A stretch of DNA of 64,000 nucleotides from Levilinea saccharolytica (GTDB lineage: Bacteria; Chloroflexota; Anaerolineae; Anaerolineales; Anaerolineaceae), in contig NZ_LGCM01000002.1 of assembly GCF_001306035.1 (NCBI RefSeq), forward strand, positions 1-64,000, read 5' to 3'. Both the position numbers and the translations under genes were made by a program. A model generated the notes under the pieces. It was not told the DNA's origin. It worked only from the letters and a program-made list of their open reading frames with translations, and searched no databases. Each line of letters begins with the position of its first letter. The stretch's first letter is position 1. This document shows positions 25,304 to 34,869 of this stretch, in pieces.

Positions 25304-26386
25304 ATGGACACTCTGATTACCATCGCTGGTTTCGTCCTGTTTTTCGGCTTACTGGTGTTTCTGCACGAATTGGGACACTTCATCATGGCCCGCCTGGCCA
25401 AAATTGAGGTGGAAGAATTTGGGTTCGGCTTTCCGCCGCGCCTGGTGAAGCTGTTCACCTGGCGGGGCACGGAATTCACGCTGAACTGGATCCCTTTCGG
25501 GGCCTTTGTGCGCCCGCGGGGGGAGAACGATAACGAAGTGGAGGGGGGCATGGCCTCCGCCAGCCCCTGGGCGCGCCTGGGGGTGCTTTTGGGCGGGCCG
25601 GTGATGAACCTGCTGACTGGCGTGCTGCTCTTCAGCCTGGTGTTTGTGCAGATCGGCGCGCCGGACACCAGCGTGGTGAAAATTATCGAAATCGCCCCCG
25701 ATTCGCCCGCCAGCCAGGCGGGTTTGATGGTGGACGATGTGATTGTGCAGGTCAACGAAGTGAAGACCGACAGCATGGACGCGCTTTCGGGCGCCATCCG
25801 CTCCAATTTGGGGCAGGAGATCACCCTGCGCTATCAGCGCGGTGAGACGGTGGGCGAGGTGCGCGCGGTGCCGCGGGTGAACCCGCCGGAGGGGCAGGGG
25901 GCGCTGGGGATTGTGATGGGCAACCCGGTGCTGCCCATTTCCTGGCTGGATTCGCTGCCCTATGCGCTGCGCACCACGGGCGAGCAAATTCGCCAGCTGA
26001 TCGCCCTGCCGGGCCGGCTGATCGCCGGGCAGGTGGCCCCCAGCGAGGCGCGCGTGGTGGGGCCGGTGGGCATTTATTCCATCTACGCCCAGGCGCGCGA
26101 GGCCGATCAGGTGACGCAGGCACAGCCGGTGACGCAACAGCCGCGCGGGGTGAACACCCTGGCGCTGATGGCCACCCTCTCGGTGGCGTTGGGCTTCACC
26201 AATCTGCTGCCCATCCCCGCCCTGGACGGCGGTCGCATCATCTTTGTGCTGCCTGAGCTGCTCTTCCGGCGGCGTATCCCGCAGCGCTACGAAAATGTGG
26301 TGCACATGGTGGGCTTTTTGGCTCTGCTGGCGCTGATGGTGATCATCACCGCGCAGGATATTTTTAACCCGATCGTGATCCCCTAG
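25304..26386 (+). CDS. rseP: RIP metalloprotease, site-2 protease
   Basis: An inner-membrane zinc protease that cuts within membrane segments of anti-sigma factors or signal-peptide remnants. In 360 residues: HELGH at 21-25 in the first membrane segment, a PDZ domain (about 112-190, SPASQAGLMVDDVIVQVNE), and the second zinc motif NLLPIPALDGGR (300-311), followed by the last membrane segment. A single PDZ domain is typical outside Proteobacteria. Start ATG 25304 has GATTGAGGA upstream. Followed by the HEAT-repeat gene 27 bp downstream, then a peptidase-MA gene and acylphosphatase, all probably on one transcript. Confidence 0.95.
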   Translation: MDTLITIAGFVLFFGLLVFLHELGHFIMARLAKIEVEEFGFGFPPRLVKLFTWRGTEFTLNWIPFGAFVRPRGENDNEVEGGMASASPWARLGVLLGGPVMNLLTGVLLFSLVFVQIGAPDTSVVKIIEIAPDSPASQAGLMVDDVIVQVNEVKTDSMDALSGAIRSNLGQEITLRYQRGETVGEVRAVPRVNPPEGQGALGIVMGNPVLPISWLDSLPYALRTTGEQIRQLIALPGRLIAGQVAPSEARVVGPVGIYSIYAQAREADQVTQAQPVTQQPRGVNTLALMATLSVALGFTNLLPIPALDGGRIIFVLPELLFRRRIPQRYENVVHMVGFLALLALMVIITAQDIFNPIVIP

Positions 26387-26413
26387 CGTCTGGGGAGAAA
26401 GGTGGTTTTGAGG

Positions 26414-27514
26414 ATGGTGGAACAGAATCAACCAACGTTTGAGATGGTGGTAGAGGCGCTGCTGGATGCATCTCAGCCTTTTCCGCCGCGCTTGCTGCAC
26501 CGCCTTTCTGACCTGACCCCCGACGAACTGGCGCGCCTGCGTGAGATTTGGCCGCAGGTGGGCACAGAGCGGCGCGTCAGCTTGATGGAAGACCTGGAAG
26601 ACCTGACAGACGTGGATACCCTGGTGTTCTTTGACGATATCGCCCGTTTTGCCCTGGAAGATGAGGAACCGCGCGTGCGCGCCAGCGCCATCCGCCTGCT
26701 GTTCACCGCTGACGATCCCAAGCTGGCTCTCAGCTTTGTGCGCATGATGCGCAAAGACCCCGATGTGCACGTGCGTGCGGCGGCGGCCAACGCCCTGGGA
26801 AATTTCGTGTATTACGGCGAGCTGGAAGAAATTCCCGCGGAAACGTTGGAAGTGGTGGAGAACGCCCTGATCGCGGTGATGGGCATGGAAGAGGACTCCC
26901 AGGTGAAGCGCTGGGCGCTGGAATCGCTGGGTTATTCCAGCCGTCCTGAGGTCCCCCCGCTGATCCGGCTGGCGTTTGCCCGCGCGGATTTGGAATGGAA
27001 AGCCAGCGCGCTGTGCGCCATGGGGCGTTCGGCGGATAAGGTCTGGGCCGAGACGGTTTTGGCGCATGTGGACAGCAGCCTGCCTGAACTGCAATTTGAG
27101 GCGGTGCGGGCGGCAGGTCAGTTGGAATTGGCCGGGGCGCGCCGGCCGCTGCTGGATTTATTGGAGGAGCCGCTGGAACTGGATGAGGATGTGTATTTGG
27201 CGGCGGTGTGGTCCCTTTCGCAGATCGGCGGCCAGGGCGTGCGCGAACGGCTGGATGATCTGTTGGAAGACAGCGATGATGAAGAAGTCAGCCAGCTGAT
27301 TCAAGACGCGCTGGACAATCTGGAATTCACCGAGGGCCTGTCCCTGTTTGATATGATGGATGTGGAGCCTGAGGAAGAGGAAGAATTGAGCCGGGTGATT
27401 GACCTGGAGGAAGATGGCGCGGATCTTGCAGGGGAAGATGAAGGGTTTGACGAGGCTGAGGATGACGAAGAGCCGCGCAAACCGACACCGCGTAAACGAC
27501 ACCGACACCAATAG
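26414..27514 (+). CDS. HEAT-repeat protein with acidic tail
   Basis: The 366-residue cytoplasmic protein consists of HEAT-like helical pairs from about residue 60 to 310 (for example EEPRVRASAIRLLF, PDVHVRAAAANALG, SQVKRWALESLGY) followed by a strongly acidic tail (about 310-355) that ends in a basic PRKRHRHQ. Such proteins serve as interaction scaffolds; partner unknown. ATG 26414 (MVEQNQ) is preferred; a GTG at 26402 is possible. The stop is 6 bp before the next gene. Confidence 0.8.
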   Translation: MVEQNQPTFEMVVEALLDASQPFPPRLLHRLSDLTPDELARLREIWPQVGTERRVSLMEDLEDLTDVDTLVFFDDIARFALEDEEPRVRASAIRLLFTADDPKLALSFVRMMRKDPDVHVRAAAANALGNFVYYGELEEIPAETLEVVENALIAVMGMEEDSQVKRWALESLGYSSRPEVPPLIRLAFARADLEWKASALCAMGRSADKVWAETVLAHVDSSLPELQFEAVRAAGQLELAGARRPLLDLLEEPLELDEDVYLAAVWSLSQIGGQGVRERLDDLLEDSDDEEVSQLIQDALDNLEFTEGLSLFDMMDVEPEEEEELSRVIDLEEDGADLAGEDEGFDEAEDDEEPRKPTPRKRHRHQ

Positions 27515-27520
27515 GCTGCT

Positions 27521-28723
27521 ATGACTTGGATGGGACGTTGGGTGCTGCTGGTCAGTTGGCTGGGGGGATGGCTGCTTTCCGCTCCGGTGGGGGATGTGCG
27601 CCCCGCGCCGGTGATTGAGAATCCCAGCGTCAGCTTTCAATTTGGAGAACAGGCTGTGTTTGAGGCCGAAATCCGCCCTGCGGAAGGGTTGGATTCGGTC
27701 TTTTTGTTTATCCAGCCCGAAGGGTCGGCGGCGCGCAGCGAACGCGTTCCCGTGGTCAAGGGGGCGGCGCGGATGGAGTACGATCTGCGCGAACATCCTC
27801 TGCGGCCCTTTGTGCGCATCACCTACTGGTTTGAGGGGCAGAGCGCGGACGGCGCACGAGTGGAAAGCCCGCGCAAGGTGTTTGATTACGTAGATAACCG
27901 CTTCACCTGGCAGTCGCGTTCGCAGGGGGTGTTTGAGGCCCTGTGGATCGAAGGGGACGTGGACTACGGGCAGACCATTCTGGATGTGGCCGCCGCGGGC
28001 GAAGAAGCCCTGCGCACGCGCATCCCCGGGGTCAGCCTGCCGGCGCCCGTGCGCATTTTTGTGTACACGGAGGCCAGCGAGCTGCAAAACGCGCTGCGCC
28101 TGAGCCAGCAGTCCTGGGTGGCGGGGCACGCCAGCGCGGATCTGGGCGTGATCCTGATCTCCTCGCCCAGCGGGCCGCAGCAGCGCCTGGAGCTGGAACG
28201 CCAGATTCCGCATGAGCTGGCGCATATTCTGGAATATGCCCGCCTGGGCGATGCCTATAACCGCACGCCGGTGTGGCTGCTGGAGGGCATCGCCTCGGTG
28301 GCCGAGACCTATCCCAACGCGGAATATGCGCGCGTGCTGGAAGACGCCGCCCGCAGCGGAAAACTGCTGCCGCTGCGCGGGCTGTGCAGCGCCTTCCCGC
28401 GCGAGGCTTCGCGGGCCTTTTTGGCCTATGCCCAGTCGGAATCCTTCACGCGCTACCTGTATCAGAAATACGGCGTGACGCGCGTCAACGGCCTGTTGGG
28501 GGCCTATCGCGACGGCGTGGGCTGTGAGGAAGGCTTTTTGAGCACGATGGGCGTGACCCTGCAGCAGGCCGAGGCGCGCTGGCAGGAAGAAAGCCTGGGG
28601 GTCAACGCCGGGCGGGTGGCGCTGCGCAATTTGTCCCCCTATCTGCTGGTGCTGGCCTTCATTTTGGTGCCTCCGGCGGCGGTGGGGCTGAGCGCACTGC
28701 GAAAGTCGAGGAAACGCGCATGA
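27521..28723 (+). CDS. Membrane-anchored peptidase-MA-like metalloprotease
   Basis: The 400-residue protein has an N-terminal signal peptide (1-20, cleavage possible after LLSAP), an Ig-like region (30-130), a peptidase-MA domain with IPHELAHILEY (HExxH, near 230) and WLLEGIASVAETYP (downstream Glu), and a C-terminal membrane anchor (about 372-392) ending in Arg/Lys. It is expected on the outer face of the cytoplasmic membrane. Position in the rseP operon suggests envelope proteolysis, although its substrate is unknown. It overlaps acylphosphatase by 4 bp. A relative of the broken gene at 10221. Confidence 0.85.
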   Translation: MTWMGRWVLLVSWLGGWLLSAPVGDVRPAPVIENPSVSFQFGEQAVFEAEIRPAEGLDSVFLFIQPEGSAARSERVPVVKGAARMEYDLREHPLRPFVRITYWFEGQSADGARVESPRKVFDYVDNRFTWQSRSQGVFEALWIEGDVDYGQTILDVAAAGEEALRTRIPGVSLPAPVRIFVYTEASELQNALRLSQQSWVAGHASADLGVILISSPSGPQQRLELERQIPHELAHILEYARLGDAYNRTPVWLLEGIASVAETYPNAEYARVLEDAARSGKLLPLRGLCSAFPREASRAFLAYAQSESFTRYLYQKYGVTRVNGLLGAYRDGVGCEEGFLSTMGVTLQQAEARWQEESLGVNAGRVALRNLSPYLLVLAFILVPPAAVGLSALRKSRKRA

Positions 28724-29010
28724 ACGCCGACCGGAGCGCGCTGCATTGCACCGTGGATGGGCATGTGCAGGGGGTGGGGTTCCGCATGTTCGTATCCCAA
28801 AGCGCCGAACGGCTGGGGCTGGTGGGCTGGGTGCGCAACACCTGGGACGGTCAGGTGGAGGTGTGGGCCGAGGGGCCGCGCGCTGATTTGGAAGAGCTGC
28901 TGACGGCGCTGCGGCGCGGGCCGCGCTCGGCCTTTGTGACCGAGGTGAAGACGGGCTGGGAGGATGCCAAAGGCAGCTACACCCGTTTTTCGATCGCGCC
29001 CACCGTCTAG
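28720..29010 (+). CDS. acyP: Acylphosphatase
   Basis: A 96-residue enzyme that hydrolyses acyl phosphates such as carbamoyl phosphate or 1,3-bisphosphoglycerate. The active-site signature is present: VDGHVQGVGFRMFVSQSA with the catalytic Arg, and GWVRNTWDGQVEVWAEG with the catalytic Asn. ATG overlaps the preceding stop (ATGA), so it is the last gene of the rseP operon. Full family length. Confidence 0.95.
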   Translation: MNADRSALHCTVDGHVQGVGFRMFVSQSAERLGLVGWVRNTWDGQVEVWAEGPRADLEELLTALRRGPRSAFVTEVKTGWEDAKGSYTRFSIAPTV

Positions 29011-29014
29011 GGGC

Positions 29015-29049
29015 AAAAAAAGGCGCCCACCCCAAAGCGGATGGACGCC
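29015..29049 (-). terminator. Terminator of the mfd-NYN operon
   Basis: On the minus strand an 8-bp stem with one G-T pair (29049-29042 / 29029-29022) is followed by seven T (29021-29015). It lies 25 bp after the stop of the NYN gene and also between convergent genes. Confidence 0.8.
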
Positions 29050-29073
29050 GTGTGTTTTAAATCCCCATTCTCA

Positions 29074-29874
29074 TCATTCTTTGAGTTTTACCGAAATGAC
29101 CGAGTTGCCGTCAGCGGTCTTCAGTTCGCGCACGGTAAAGATCTTGGGGTAAGCGCGGATGAGCGAAGACAGCTGCTTGTAGCCGTAGGTGCGCGAATCG
29201 AAGCCGGGGTCCAGCTGGCGCACATGGTGGCCGAGGGTGCCCAGGAAAGCCCAGCCATCATCCGAAGCGGCGATGTCGAAGGCATTGCGCAGCAGCGGCA
29301 GCGGGTCGGGGGCGGCGGCTTCGGGCGGCTCGACGGGTTCGGGGGCCTGGTTGTTGTTGGCAGCCGCGGCCGAGGTGGTTTTAGGTTTGGAGGGCGCGGG
29401 CTTGGGTGGTTCCTGGGGGACCAGATTCTGCGTGTAGACGAACACATCGCAGGCGTTAACGAAGGCGCGCGGGGTGGTCTTCTTGCCGATTCCCATCACG
29501 AAAAAGCCCTTTTCGCGGATGCGGGTGGCCAGGCGGGTGTAATCGCTGTCGGAGGACACCAGGCAAAAAGCGTCGACTCCGCCGCCGTAGAGAATATCCA
29601 TGGCGTCAATGATCATGGCTGAGTCGGTGGCGTTTTTGCCGATGGTGTAGCGGAACTGCTGGATGGGCTGGATGGCGTAGGTTTGCAGCATTTCTTTCCA
29701 GCCGCCCATATTCGAGGCGGTCCAATCGCCGTAGATGCGGCGGATGGTGATGAGGCCGTATTTGCTGGTTTCGGCCAGCATTTTTTCAATGAGCGAGGGT
29801 TGGGCGTTGTCGCCGTCAATCAGCATGGCCATGCGGCGGTTGCCTGGGGTCCCAATGGGTGTCATAGGCATCAT
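29074..29874 (-). CDS. NYN (LabA/DUF88) RNase-like protein with OST-HTH/LOTUS domain
   Basis: The 266-residue protein joins an N-terminal PIN-like NYN nuclease domain (15-150; MAMLIDGDNAQPS, KNATDSAMIIDAMD, LVSSDSDYTRLATRIREKG with the acidic residues) through an Ala/Pro-rich linker (155-190) to a C-terminal LOTUS/OST-HTH domain (about 195-262; GWAFLGTLGHHVRQLDPGFD, YGYKQLSSLIRAYP). LOTUS domains bind RNA, including G-quadruplexes. It starts 40 bp after mfd on the same strand, so it is likely cotranscribed with pth and mfd. Confidence 0.9.
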   Translation of the reverse strand: MMPMTPIGTPGNRRMAMLIDGDNAQPSLIEKMLAETSKYGLITIRRIYGDWTASNMGGWKEMLQTYAIQPIQQFRYTIGKNATDSAMIIDAMDILYGGGVDAFCLVSSDSDYTRLATRIREKGFFVMGIGKKTTPRAFVNACDVFVYTQNLVPQEPPKPAPSKPKTTSAAAANNNQAPEPVEPPEAAAPDPLPLLRNAFDIAASDDGWAFLGTLGHHVRQLDPGFDSRTYGYKQLSSLIRAYPKIFTVRELKTADGNSVISVKLKE

Positions 29875-29914
29875 AAGTTCAAAATCTCCAAAAAAAGAGT
29901 GAAAACAAGGGCGC

Positions 29915-32900
29915 TCAGTGGACGGGCGCCGGTTGAGACGAAGATGGCTGATTACTTTCGATTATAGCAGAAAGCACATCCAAAAGCCGCTGGGGCCAAT
30001 CCCCATTCAAGCCTGCCAGGGGCATCCAATAGGCGTTTTTACCAGCGCGCGCCTGGGGGCCGATGAAGGGCAGGCTGCGCGTGCCCACGGATTCGGGCAG
30101 GGGCGGGTAACGCAGCACAATTTGTCCGCTTTCCACCGTCACCGAAGCCAGACCAGCGGCTTCGGCGCGCAGCTTAATGCGCATTTGGGTGAGTAGATTG
30201 AGCACATCTTCGGGCGGCGGGCCAAAACGGTCTGCCAATTCATCCTGCATGGCCTGCACTTGCTCTTCGGTGTCCAGGCTGGCCAGGCGGCGGTAGAGGC
30301 GTAGGCGCAGGTTTTGATCGGTGACGTAATCGCCGGGGATGCCCACGGACATGGGCAGATCCACGCTGACCGGCAGGCGCACCGCCCGGAAAGCCCCGTT
30401 GGGGCCTTCGCCCAGGGCTGATTCGGGGGCGGGCAGTCCGCCAATGCGGCGCATTTCGCGCACGGCCTCGGCCAGCAGGCGGGTGTAAAGATGGAAGCCG
30501 ACGGTGGCGATGTAGCCGGATTGGCGCGTACCCAGCAGTTCGCCCGCGCCGCGCATTTCCAGGTCGCGCATGGCGATGGTGTAGCCTGCGCCCAACTGGG
30601 TGTTCTCGGCGATGACCTCCAGGCGTTCCAGCCCTTCGGGGGTGGGCGGTTTCTTGCGGTGGCGGAAGAAATAGGCGTAGGCGCGCACGGCTCCGCGGCC
30701 CACCCGTCCGCGCAGTTGGTAGAGCTGGGCCAGGCCGAATGTGTCGCCGCGATCCACGATGAGGGTGTTGGCGTTGGGGATGTCCAGGCCGGATTCGATG
30801 ATGGAGGTGCACAGCAGCACGTCAATCTCGCCGCGGGTGAACTGGTTCATCACCGCCGAAAGCTCGCCCTCGTGCATTTGCCCGTGCCCCACGCCCACAC
30901 GCGCCTCCGGCACGAGCTTGTTCAGGTGGCGTTCCATGGCGCGAATGGTCTGCACGCGGTTGTGGACGAAGAACACCTGCCCGCCGCGTTCGATTTCACG
31001 CAGGACGGCCTGACGCACCAGCCGGGGGGAATAGGGGCCGATGTGGGTGATGATGGGCAGGCGCTCTTCCGGCGGGGTGTTGATGGTGGAAATGTCGCGC
31101 ACGCCGGTGAGGGCCATATAGAGAGTGCGGGGGATGGGGGTGGCTGTGAGGGTGAGCACATCCACCTCGGTGCGCAGCTTTTTGAGGAACTCTTTGTGGG
31201 TCACCCCGAAGCGCTGCTCTTCGTCAATGATCACCAGGCCGAGATCCTTAAAGCGCACATCGCCCTGTACCAGGCGGTGGGTGCCGATGACGATATCCAC
31301 CGAGCCGTTGGCCAGCTTGCGCAGGATGGCGTTTTGTTCGCGGGCGGTGCGGAAGCGCGAGAGCATCTCCACTTCCACCGGGAAGGCGGCCAGGCGCTGG
31401 CGGAAGGTTTCGTAATGCTGCTGGGCCAGAACGGTGGTGGGCACGAGCACGCCCACCTGCTTGCCGTCCATAACGGCCTTAAAGGCGGCGCGCAAAGCTA
31501 CTTCGGTTTTTCCGTAGCCCACATCCCCACACAAGAGGCGGTCCATGGGGCGGGGGCTGTGCATATCGTGCTTGACCTCGGCGATGGCGCGCAGCTGGTC
31601 TTCGGTTTCCACGTAGGGGAAGCTGGCTTCCAGTTCGCGCTGCCAGGGGGTGTCATTGCGGAAGGCGTAGCCTTTGGCCACCTGCCGCTGGGCGTAAAGT
31701 TCCAGCAGCTCCTGGGCCACTTCCACCACGGCTTCACGCACGCGTTGCTTGGCGTTGGCCCATTCGGCGGTGCCCAGCCGCGTGGGGGTGGGAGCATCCG
31801 AGTCGGGACCGATGTAGCGGCTGAGGCGGTCGGCCTGATGCACGGGGACGTAAAGCTGGTCGCCGCCGTCGTATTCCACCAGGAGGAAATCGCGCTCGGC
31901 GGAGTCGATTGTGCGGCGCACGAGGCCAGCGTAGCGCCCGATGCCGTAATCCACATGCACCACCCAATCCCCGGGGCGCAGATCGGCATACAGAGATTCG
32001 GGGGCTTCGGCCTGCGGGCGGCGGCGCTGACGGGGTTTGGGACGCTCCCAGCCGAAAATTTCGCTGTCGGTGAGCAGGTGAAAATGATGACCGCTGGGCA
32101 GGTTGAGCACCCAGCCTTCGGTGAGGGAACTTTCCATGAAGGTGGGCGGCTGGGCCGTCAGGTTTGCGTCGCCGCGCTCGGCCCACAGCTCCTGCAGGCG
32201 GGTGGACTGGCGCGAGACGATGATGAGGGCTTCGTCGCGGGCGGCCAGAGGCGCCAGCTCATCCATCATCACTTTGAGCCGCCCGCCAAAACGCGGCCCC
32301 GGCTGGAAATGCTGGGCGAGGGGCGGAAGGTCTTCGGCGGTGGAACGGCCCAGTTCGACCCAGGCGTGAGCGGAGAGGGCGTCCTGCAGCTCCGACCAGG
32401 ACAGGTAGGGAACGGGGTAATCCTCCGGCAGGGTGCCTTCCTGGATGCTGTCGCGGCGCATCTTGACGGCGGCCTCTTCGATCTCGCTGGCCACCACCTG
32501 AATCTGGTCGAGGTCGTCCACCAGCACCACAGCCTCACGGGGGAGATAATCCAGCAGGCTGGCGGGGGCGGGGTGCACCAGGGGCAGGTAATATTCGTCC
32601 ACTTCCTCCATTTCGGGCAGATGCAGCCCGGCGGCCTTGCCCGGCAGCACCTCGCGGGCGGGGGTGATGAAGACCTGCTCTACCTGACGGGTAGTGCGCT
32701 GGGTGGCGGGGTCGAAGCTGCGGATGGTTTCGATCTCATCCCCAAAGAAATCCAGGCGCAGGGGGCTTTCCTCGGCGGGTGGCCAAACGTCCAGCAGGCC
32801 GCCGCGGCGGGAAAACTGCCCGGGTTCTATGACGATTTCATTGGCTTTGTAGCCGATCTCCACCCAGGCGCGCTGCAGGGCTTCGGGCTGAATCTGTTGG

Positions 32901-33376
32901 CCGCGCTTGATCCAGCGGGAGGCTTTGAGGAAATCGCGGCGCGGCAGGGTGCGGGCCATGAGGGCGCGCACGGGGGCGATCACGAAGGGCGGCTGGGCGG
33001 GACGGGGCGCACCGGGCATGTGATAGACGGCCAGGTTGGTGACGGCGTGCAGCCGGTCGCGGCGGGTGAGCGTGCCCCAGGCGGCCGGCTCGTAAAACAT
33101 GGGATTGGGCTCGGGGAAAAGCAGGCGTAGGGCGTCAGAGGCCCAAAAGCCCAACTCATCCAAGGCGGTCAGGGCGTGGTCGGCGCGGCCGGTGAGATAG
33201 AGCACAGGCCGGTTCAGCTGCCGGTAGAGAGCGGCGGCCACCGGCAGGCGGGCAGCCGAGATCAGCCCAGCCCCGGGCTGGGTTTGACCCGCCGCCAGGC
33301 GTTCGCGAAGCAGTTGGTAGGCTTCGAGGGTTTCAATATGAGACAGAAGGGTATCAATCAACGGAAAGGTTTCCAT
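29915..33376 (-). CDS. mfd: Transcription-repair coupling factor
   Basis: Removes stalled RNA polymerase from DNA lesions and recruits UvrA. The 1153-residue protein has the UvrB-like N-terminal region (about 1-350), the RNA polymerase-interacting CarD-like domain (460-525, [17 protein letters not shown]), the translocase motor with Walker [13 protein letters not shown] (617-628) and DEEQ (718-721), then motif VI and the TRCF C-terminal domain. Length is close to E. coli Mfd (1148). The start overlaps pth by 23 bp; pth-mfd is a widely conserved order. No frame damage seen. Confidence 0.97.
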   Translation of the reverse strand: METFPLIDTLLSHIETLEAYQLLRERLAAGQTQPGAGLISAARLPVAAALYRQLNRPVLYLTGRADHALTALDELGFWASDALRLLFPEPNPMFYEPAAWGTLTRRDRLHAVTNLAVYHMPGAPRPAQPPFVIAPVRALMARTLPRRDFLKASRWIKRGQQIQPEALQRAWVEIGYKANEIVIEPGQFSRRGGLLDVWPPAEESPLRLDFFGDEIETIRSFDPATQRTTRQVEQVFITPAREVLPGKAAGLHLPEMEEVDEYYLPLVHPAPASLLDYLPREAVVLVDDLDQIQVVASEIEEAAVKMRRDSIQEGTLPEDYPVPYLSWSELQDALSAHAWVELGRSTAEDLPPLAQHFQPGPRFGGRLKVMMDELAPLAARDEALIIVSRQSTRLQELWAERGDANLTAQPPTFMESSLTEGWVLNLPSGHHFHLLTDSEIFGWERPKPRQRRRPQAEAPESLYADLRPGDWVVHVDYGIGRYAGLVRRTIDSAERDFLLVEYDGGDQLYVPVHQADRLSRYIGPDSDAPTPTRLGTAEWANAKQRVREAVVEVAQELLELYAQRQVAKGYAFRNDTPWQRELEASFPYVETEDQLRAIAEVKHDMHSPRPMDRLLCGDVGYGKTEVALRAAFKAVMDGKQVGVLVPTTVLAQQHYETFRQRLAAFPVEVEMLSRFRTAREQNAILRKLANGSVDIVIGTHRLVQGDVRFKDLGLVIIDEEQRFGVTHKEFLKKLRTEVDVLTLTATPIPRTLYMALTGVRDISTINTPPEERLPIITHIGPYSPRLVRQAVLREIERGGQVFFVHNRVQTIRAMERHLNKLVPEARVGVGHGQMHEGELSAVMNQFTRGEIDVLLCTSIIESGLDIPNANTLIVDRGDTFGLAQLYQLRGRVGRGAVRAYAYFFRHRKKPPTPEGLERLEVIAENTQLGAGYTIAMRDLEMRGAGELLGTRQSGYIATVGFHLYTRLLAEAVREMRRIGGLPAPESALGEGPNGAFRAVRLPVSVDLPMSVGIPGDYVTDQNLRLRLYRRLASLDTEEQVQAMQDELADRFGPPPEDVLNLLTQMRIKLRAEAAGLASVTVESGQIVLRYPPLPESVGTRSLPFIGPQARAGKNAYWMPLAGLNGDWPQRLLDVLSAIIESNQPSSSQPAPVH

Positions 33377-33989
33377 TAAACTGATTCATAGCGGTTTGCA
33401 GGCCCGCGCGCACGTAGGTGAGGGCGGCCTGGACGGCGCGCTCCAGAATGAACTGAAGAGTATCCTGCTCCGCCGGGCTGAAACCGCGCAGGACATAATC
33501 AGCGGCGGTCTTTTGGCCGGGGGGGCGGCCCACACCCATGCGCAGGCGGGGAAAATCCTGGCTGCCGAGCTGGGCGATGATGGAAGCGATCCCTTTTTGC
33601 CCGGCGCTGCCCCCGCCAGGGCGCATGCGCAGCGTGCCGAAGGGTAGATCGATGTCGTCGTGGGCGACGAGCAGATCCGCGTTTTCGATGCGGTAAAAGC
33701 GCATGAGGGCGGCCACCGACTGGCCGGACAGGTTCATATAGGTCTGCGGCTTGGCCAGGATGATCTTATGCGGCCCATAGGGAACCTGCACGATCAAGGC
33801 TTTGGATTGGACGCGGGTCATGCGCACATCCAGTTGTCGGCAGAGGGCGTCCACGACCATGAAGCCGATATTGTGGCGGGTGTCGCGGTATTCGCGCCCG
33901 GGGTTGCCCAGGCCCGCCAACAAAACTGTGCGCGGGGAGGGTTGGGCGGGGGAGGGGGCTGCGGGTTGAGAGAGGATGGGTTCTTCCAC
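33354..33989 (-). CDS. pth: Peptidyl-tRNA hydrolase
   Basis: Releases peptides from prematurely dropped peptidyl-tRNA. The 211-residue protein has a 20-residue Pro/Ser-rich N-terminal extension, then VLLAGLGNPGREYRDTRHNIGF (catalytic Asn and His), KPQTYMNLSG, HDDIDLPFG (catalytic Asp), and FPRLRMGVGRPPG. At the position of the conserved HNG loop (E. coli Asn114) the sequence is GQKG, that is His-Asn replaced by Gln-Lys. An internal start nearer VLLAGLGN would shorten the extension, but no better start codon was seen. Gap of 32 bp to the upstream secreted-protein gene. Confidence 0.93.
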   Translation of the reverse strand: MEEPILSQPAAPSPAQPSPRTVLLAGLGNPGREYRDTRHNIGFMVVDALCRQLDVRMTRVQSKALIVQVPYGPHKIILAKPQTYMNLSGQSVAALMRFYRIENADLLVAHDDIDLPFGTLRMRPGGGSAGQKGIASIIAQLGSQDFPRLRMGVGRPPGQKTAADYVLRGFSPAEQDTLQFILERAVQAALTYVRAGLQTAMNQFNGNLSVD

Positions 33990-34021
33990 GGGACGGCTAA
34001 ACCTCAGAGGGGCTAAGAAGG

Positions 34022-34624
34022 TTAACGGCGGCGCAGAGCGGTGATGAAGGCATACACCCCCAAAGCGGCCAGGGCCAGCACGGCCAGCGCAGCGCCTTGC
34101 AGGGCGCTGAAGGTCAGCGCACCGCTGGTAACTTCGGCCGGGTTGGCGGGCAGCGGGCTGGGGGTGGGGGGCTGCACCCGCCCAGGGGTGGGCGAGGCAG
34201 TGGGCTGCCCAGAGTCAGCTAGGGTGGGGCGGGCGGCAGGCTGGGTTTCGATGGGGGTGTAATTGCGCACGCGCAGGCCGTCCACCTGGGTCTCCACGCG
34301 GCTGCCGTCCTGCAAAGTGACCTGAAGACGCAACGTATATAGCCCGTCGGTGATGGTGGTGGTGTCCCATTGAGCCAGGGGGCCTTCGCGCACCGCTTCT
34401 TGACTGCGCTGGATGGGAAACCAGTTGGGACTGCCCTCCTGGTCGTAGGCAAAGGACACTTCGGCGGATTTAAAATTTTCCACCTGGGTGCTGCCGGTGA
34501 TGGTGACCACGCCCTGGAGGGCGTCCCCAGGCTGCGGGGAGGTGATGCGCGGCTGACCCGCCAGGAGCGGGCCAGGGTGGAGAATCGAAAAAGCCAGCCA
34601 AAGGCTGAACCAGAGTCGCATCAT
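34022..34624 (-). CDS. Exported Ig-like protein with C-terminal membrane anchor
   Basis: The 200-residue protein has a signal peptide (about 1-23, LAFSILHPGPLLAG), a single Ig/fibronectin-like domain (25-125; PRITSPQPGDALQGVVTITGS, DGLYTLRLQVTLQDGS), a Pro/Thr linker and a membrane helix near the C terminus (about 170-193) ending in RRR. Domain of this type usually decorates larger cell-surface proteins; role unknown. First gene of the pth-mfd operon. There is no ribosome site before the double ATG (34624, 34621), and a TAAACT sits 8-13 bases upstream, so the mRNA may be leaderless. Confidence 0.7.
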   Translation of the reverse strand: MMRLWFSLWLAFSILHPGPLLAGQPRITSPQPGDALQGVVTITGSTQVENFKSAEVSFAYDQEGSPNWFPIQRSQEAVREGPLAQWDTTTITDGLYTLRLQVTLQDGSRVETQVDGLRVRNYTPIETQPAARPTLADSGQPTASPTPGRVQPPTPSPLPANPAEVTSGALTFSALQGAALAVLALAALGVYAFITALRRR

Positions 34625-34723
34625 AACAGCTTAGTTTAACACAGGCGGGGCAATCTTGCAAATTTTCAAGCTGCCGCGCCGCGAAAGTGCCCGGCGTGGA
34701 AAGGCCCTTTTTGAGAATATTTG

Positions 34724-34869
34724 TATAATTAATGGAAGCGGCTGCTGGCTGATACGTTTTTGGGAGCCCTCACGGGTGAGGAAGCGCCGAGCAGTCGGGC
34801 AGCCGTTGCGACGGCCCAACCGAAACAGCCGTCCGACAGAGTCATGCGGGCGCACACAGGAGCGAAGGG
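34724..34869 (+). promoter_or_regulatory. Promoter -10 and structured leader of the ATP-grasp gene
   Basis: A TATAAT at 34724-34729 is followed by an unusually long leader of about 135 nt. It contains several possible short stems: CTGCT/AGCAG enclosing CCTCA-CGGG-TGAGG (34769-34782), and GCCGT-TGCG-ACGGC (34802-34815). I could not match it to a known riboswitch. Confidence 0.4.

Noticed and set aside
25349-27094. 581-codon minus-strand open frame opposite rseP and the HEAT gene
   Set aside because: Covers two unrelated real genes and is His/Arg/Gln-rich.
30491-33130. 879-codon plus-strand open frame opposite mfd
   Set aside because: Shadow of mfd; composition is typical of antisense reading and it has no domain.
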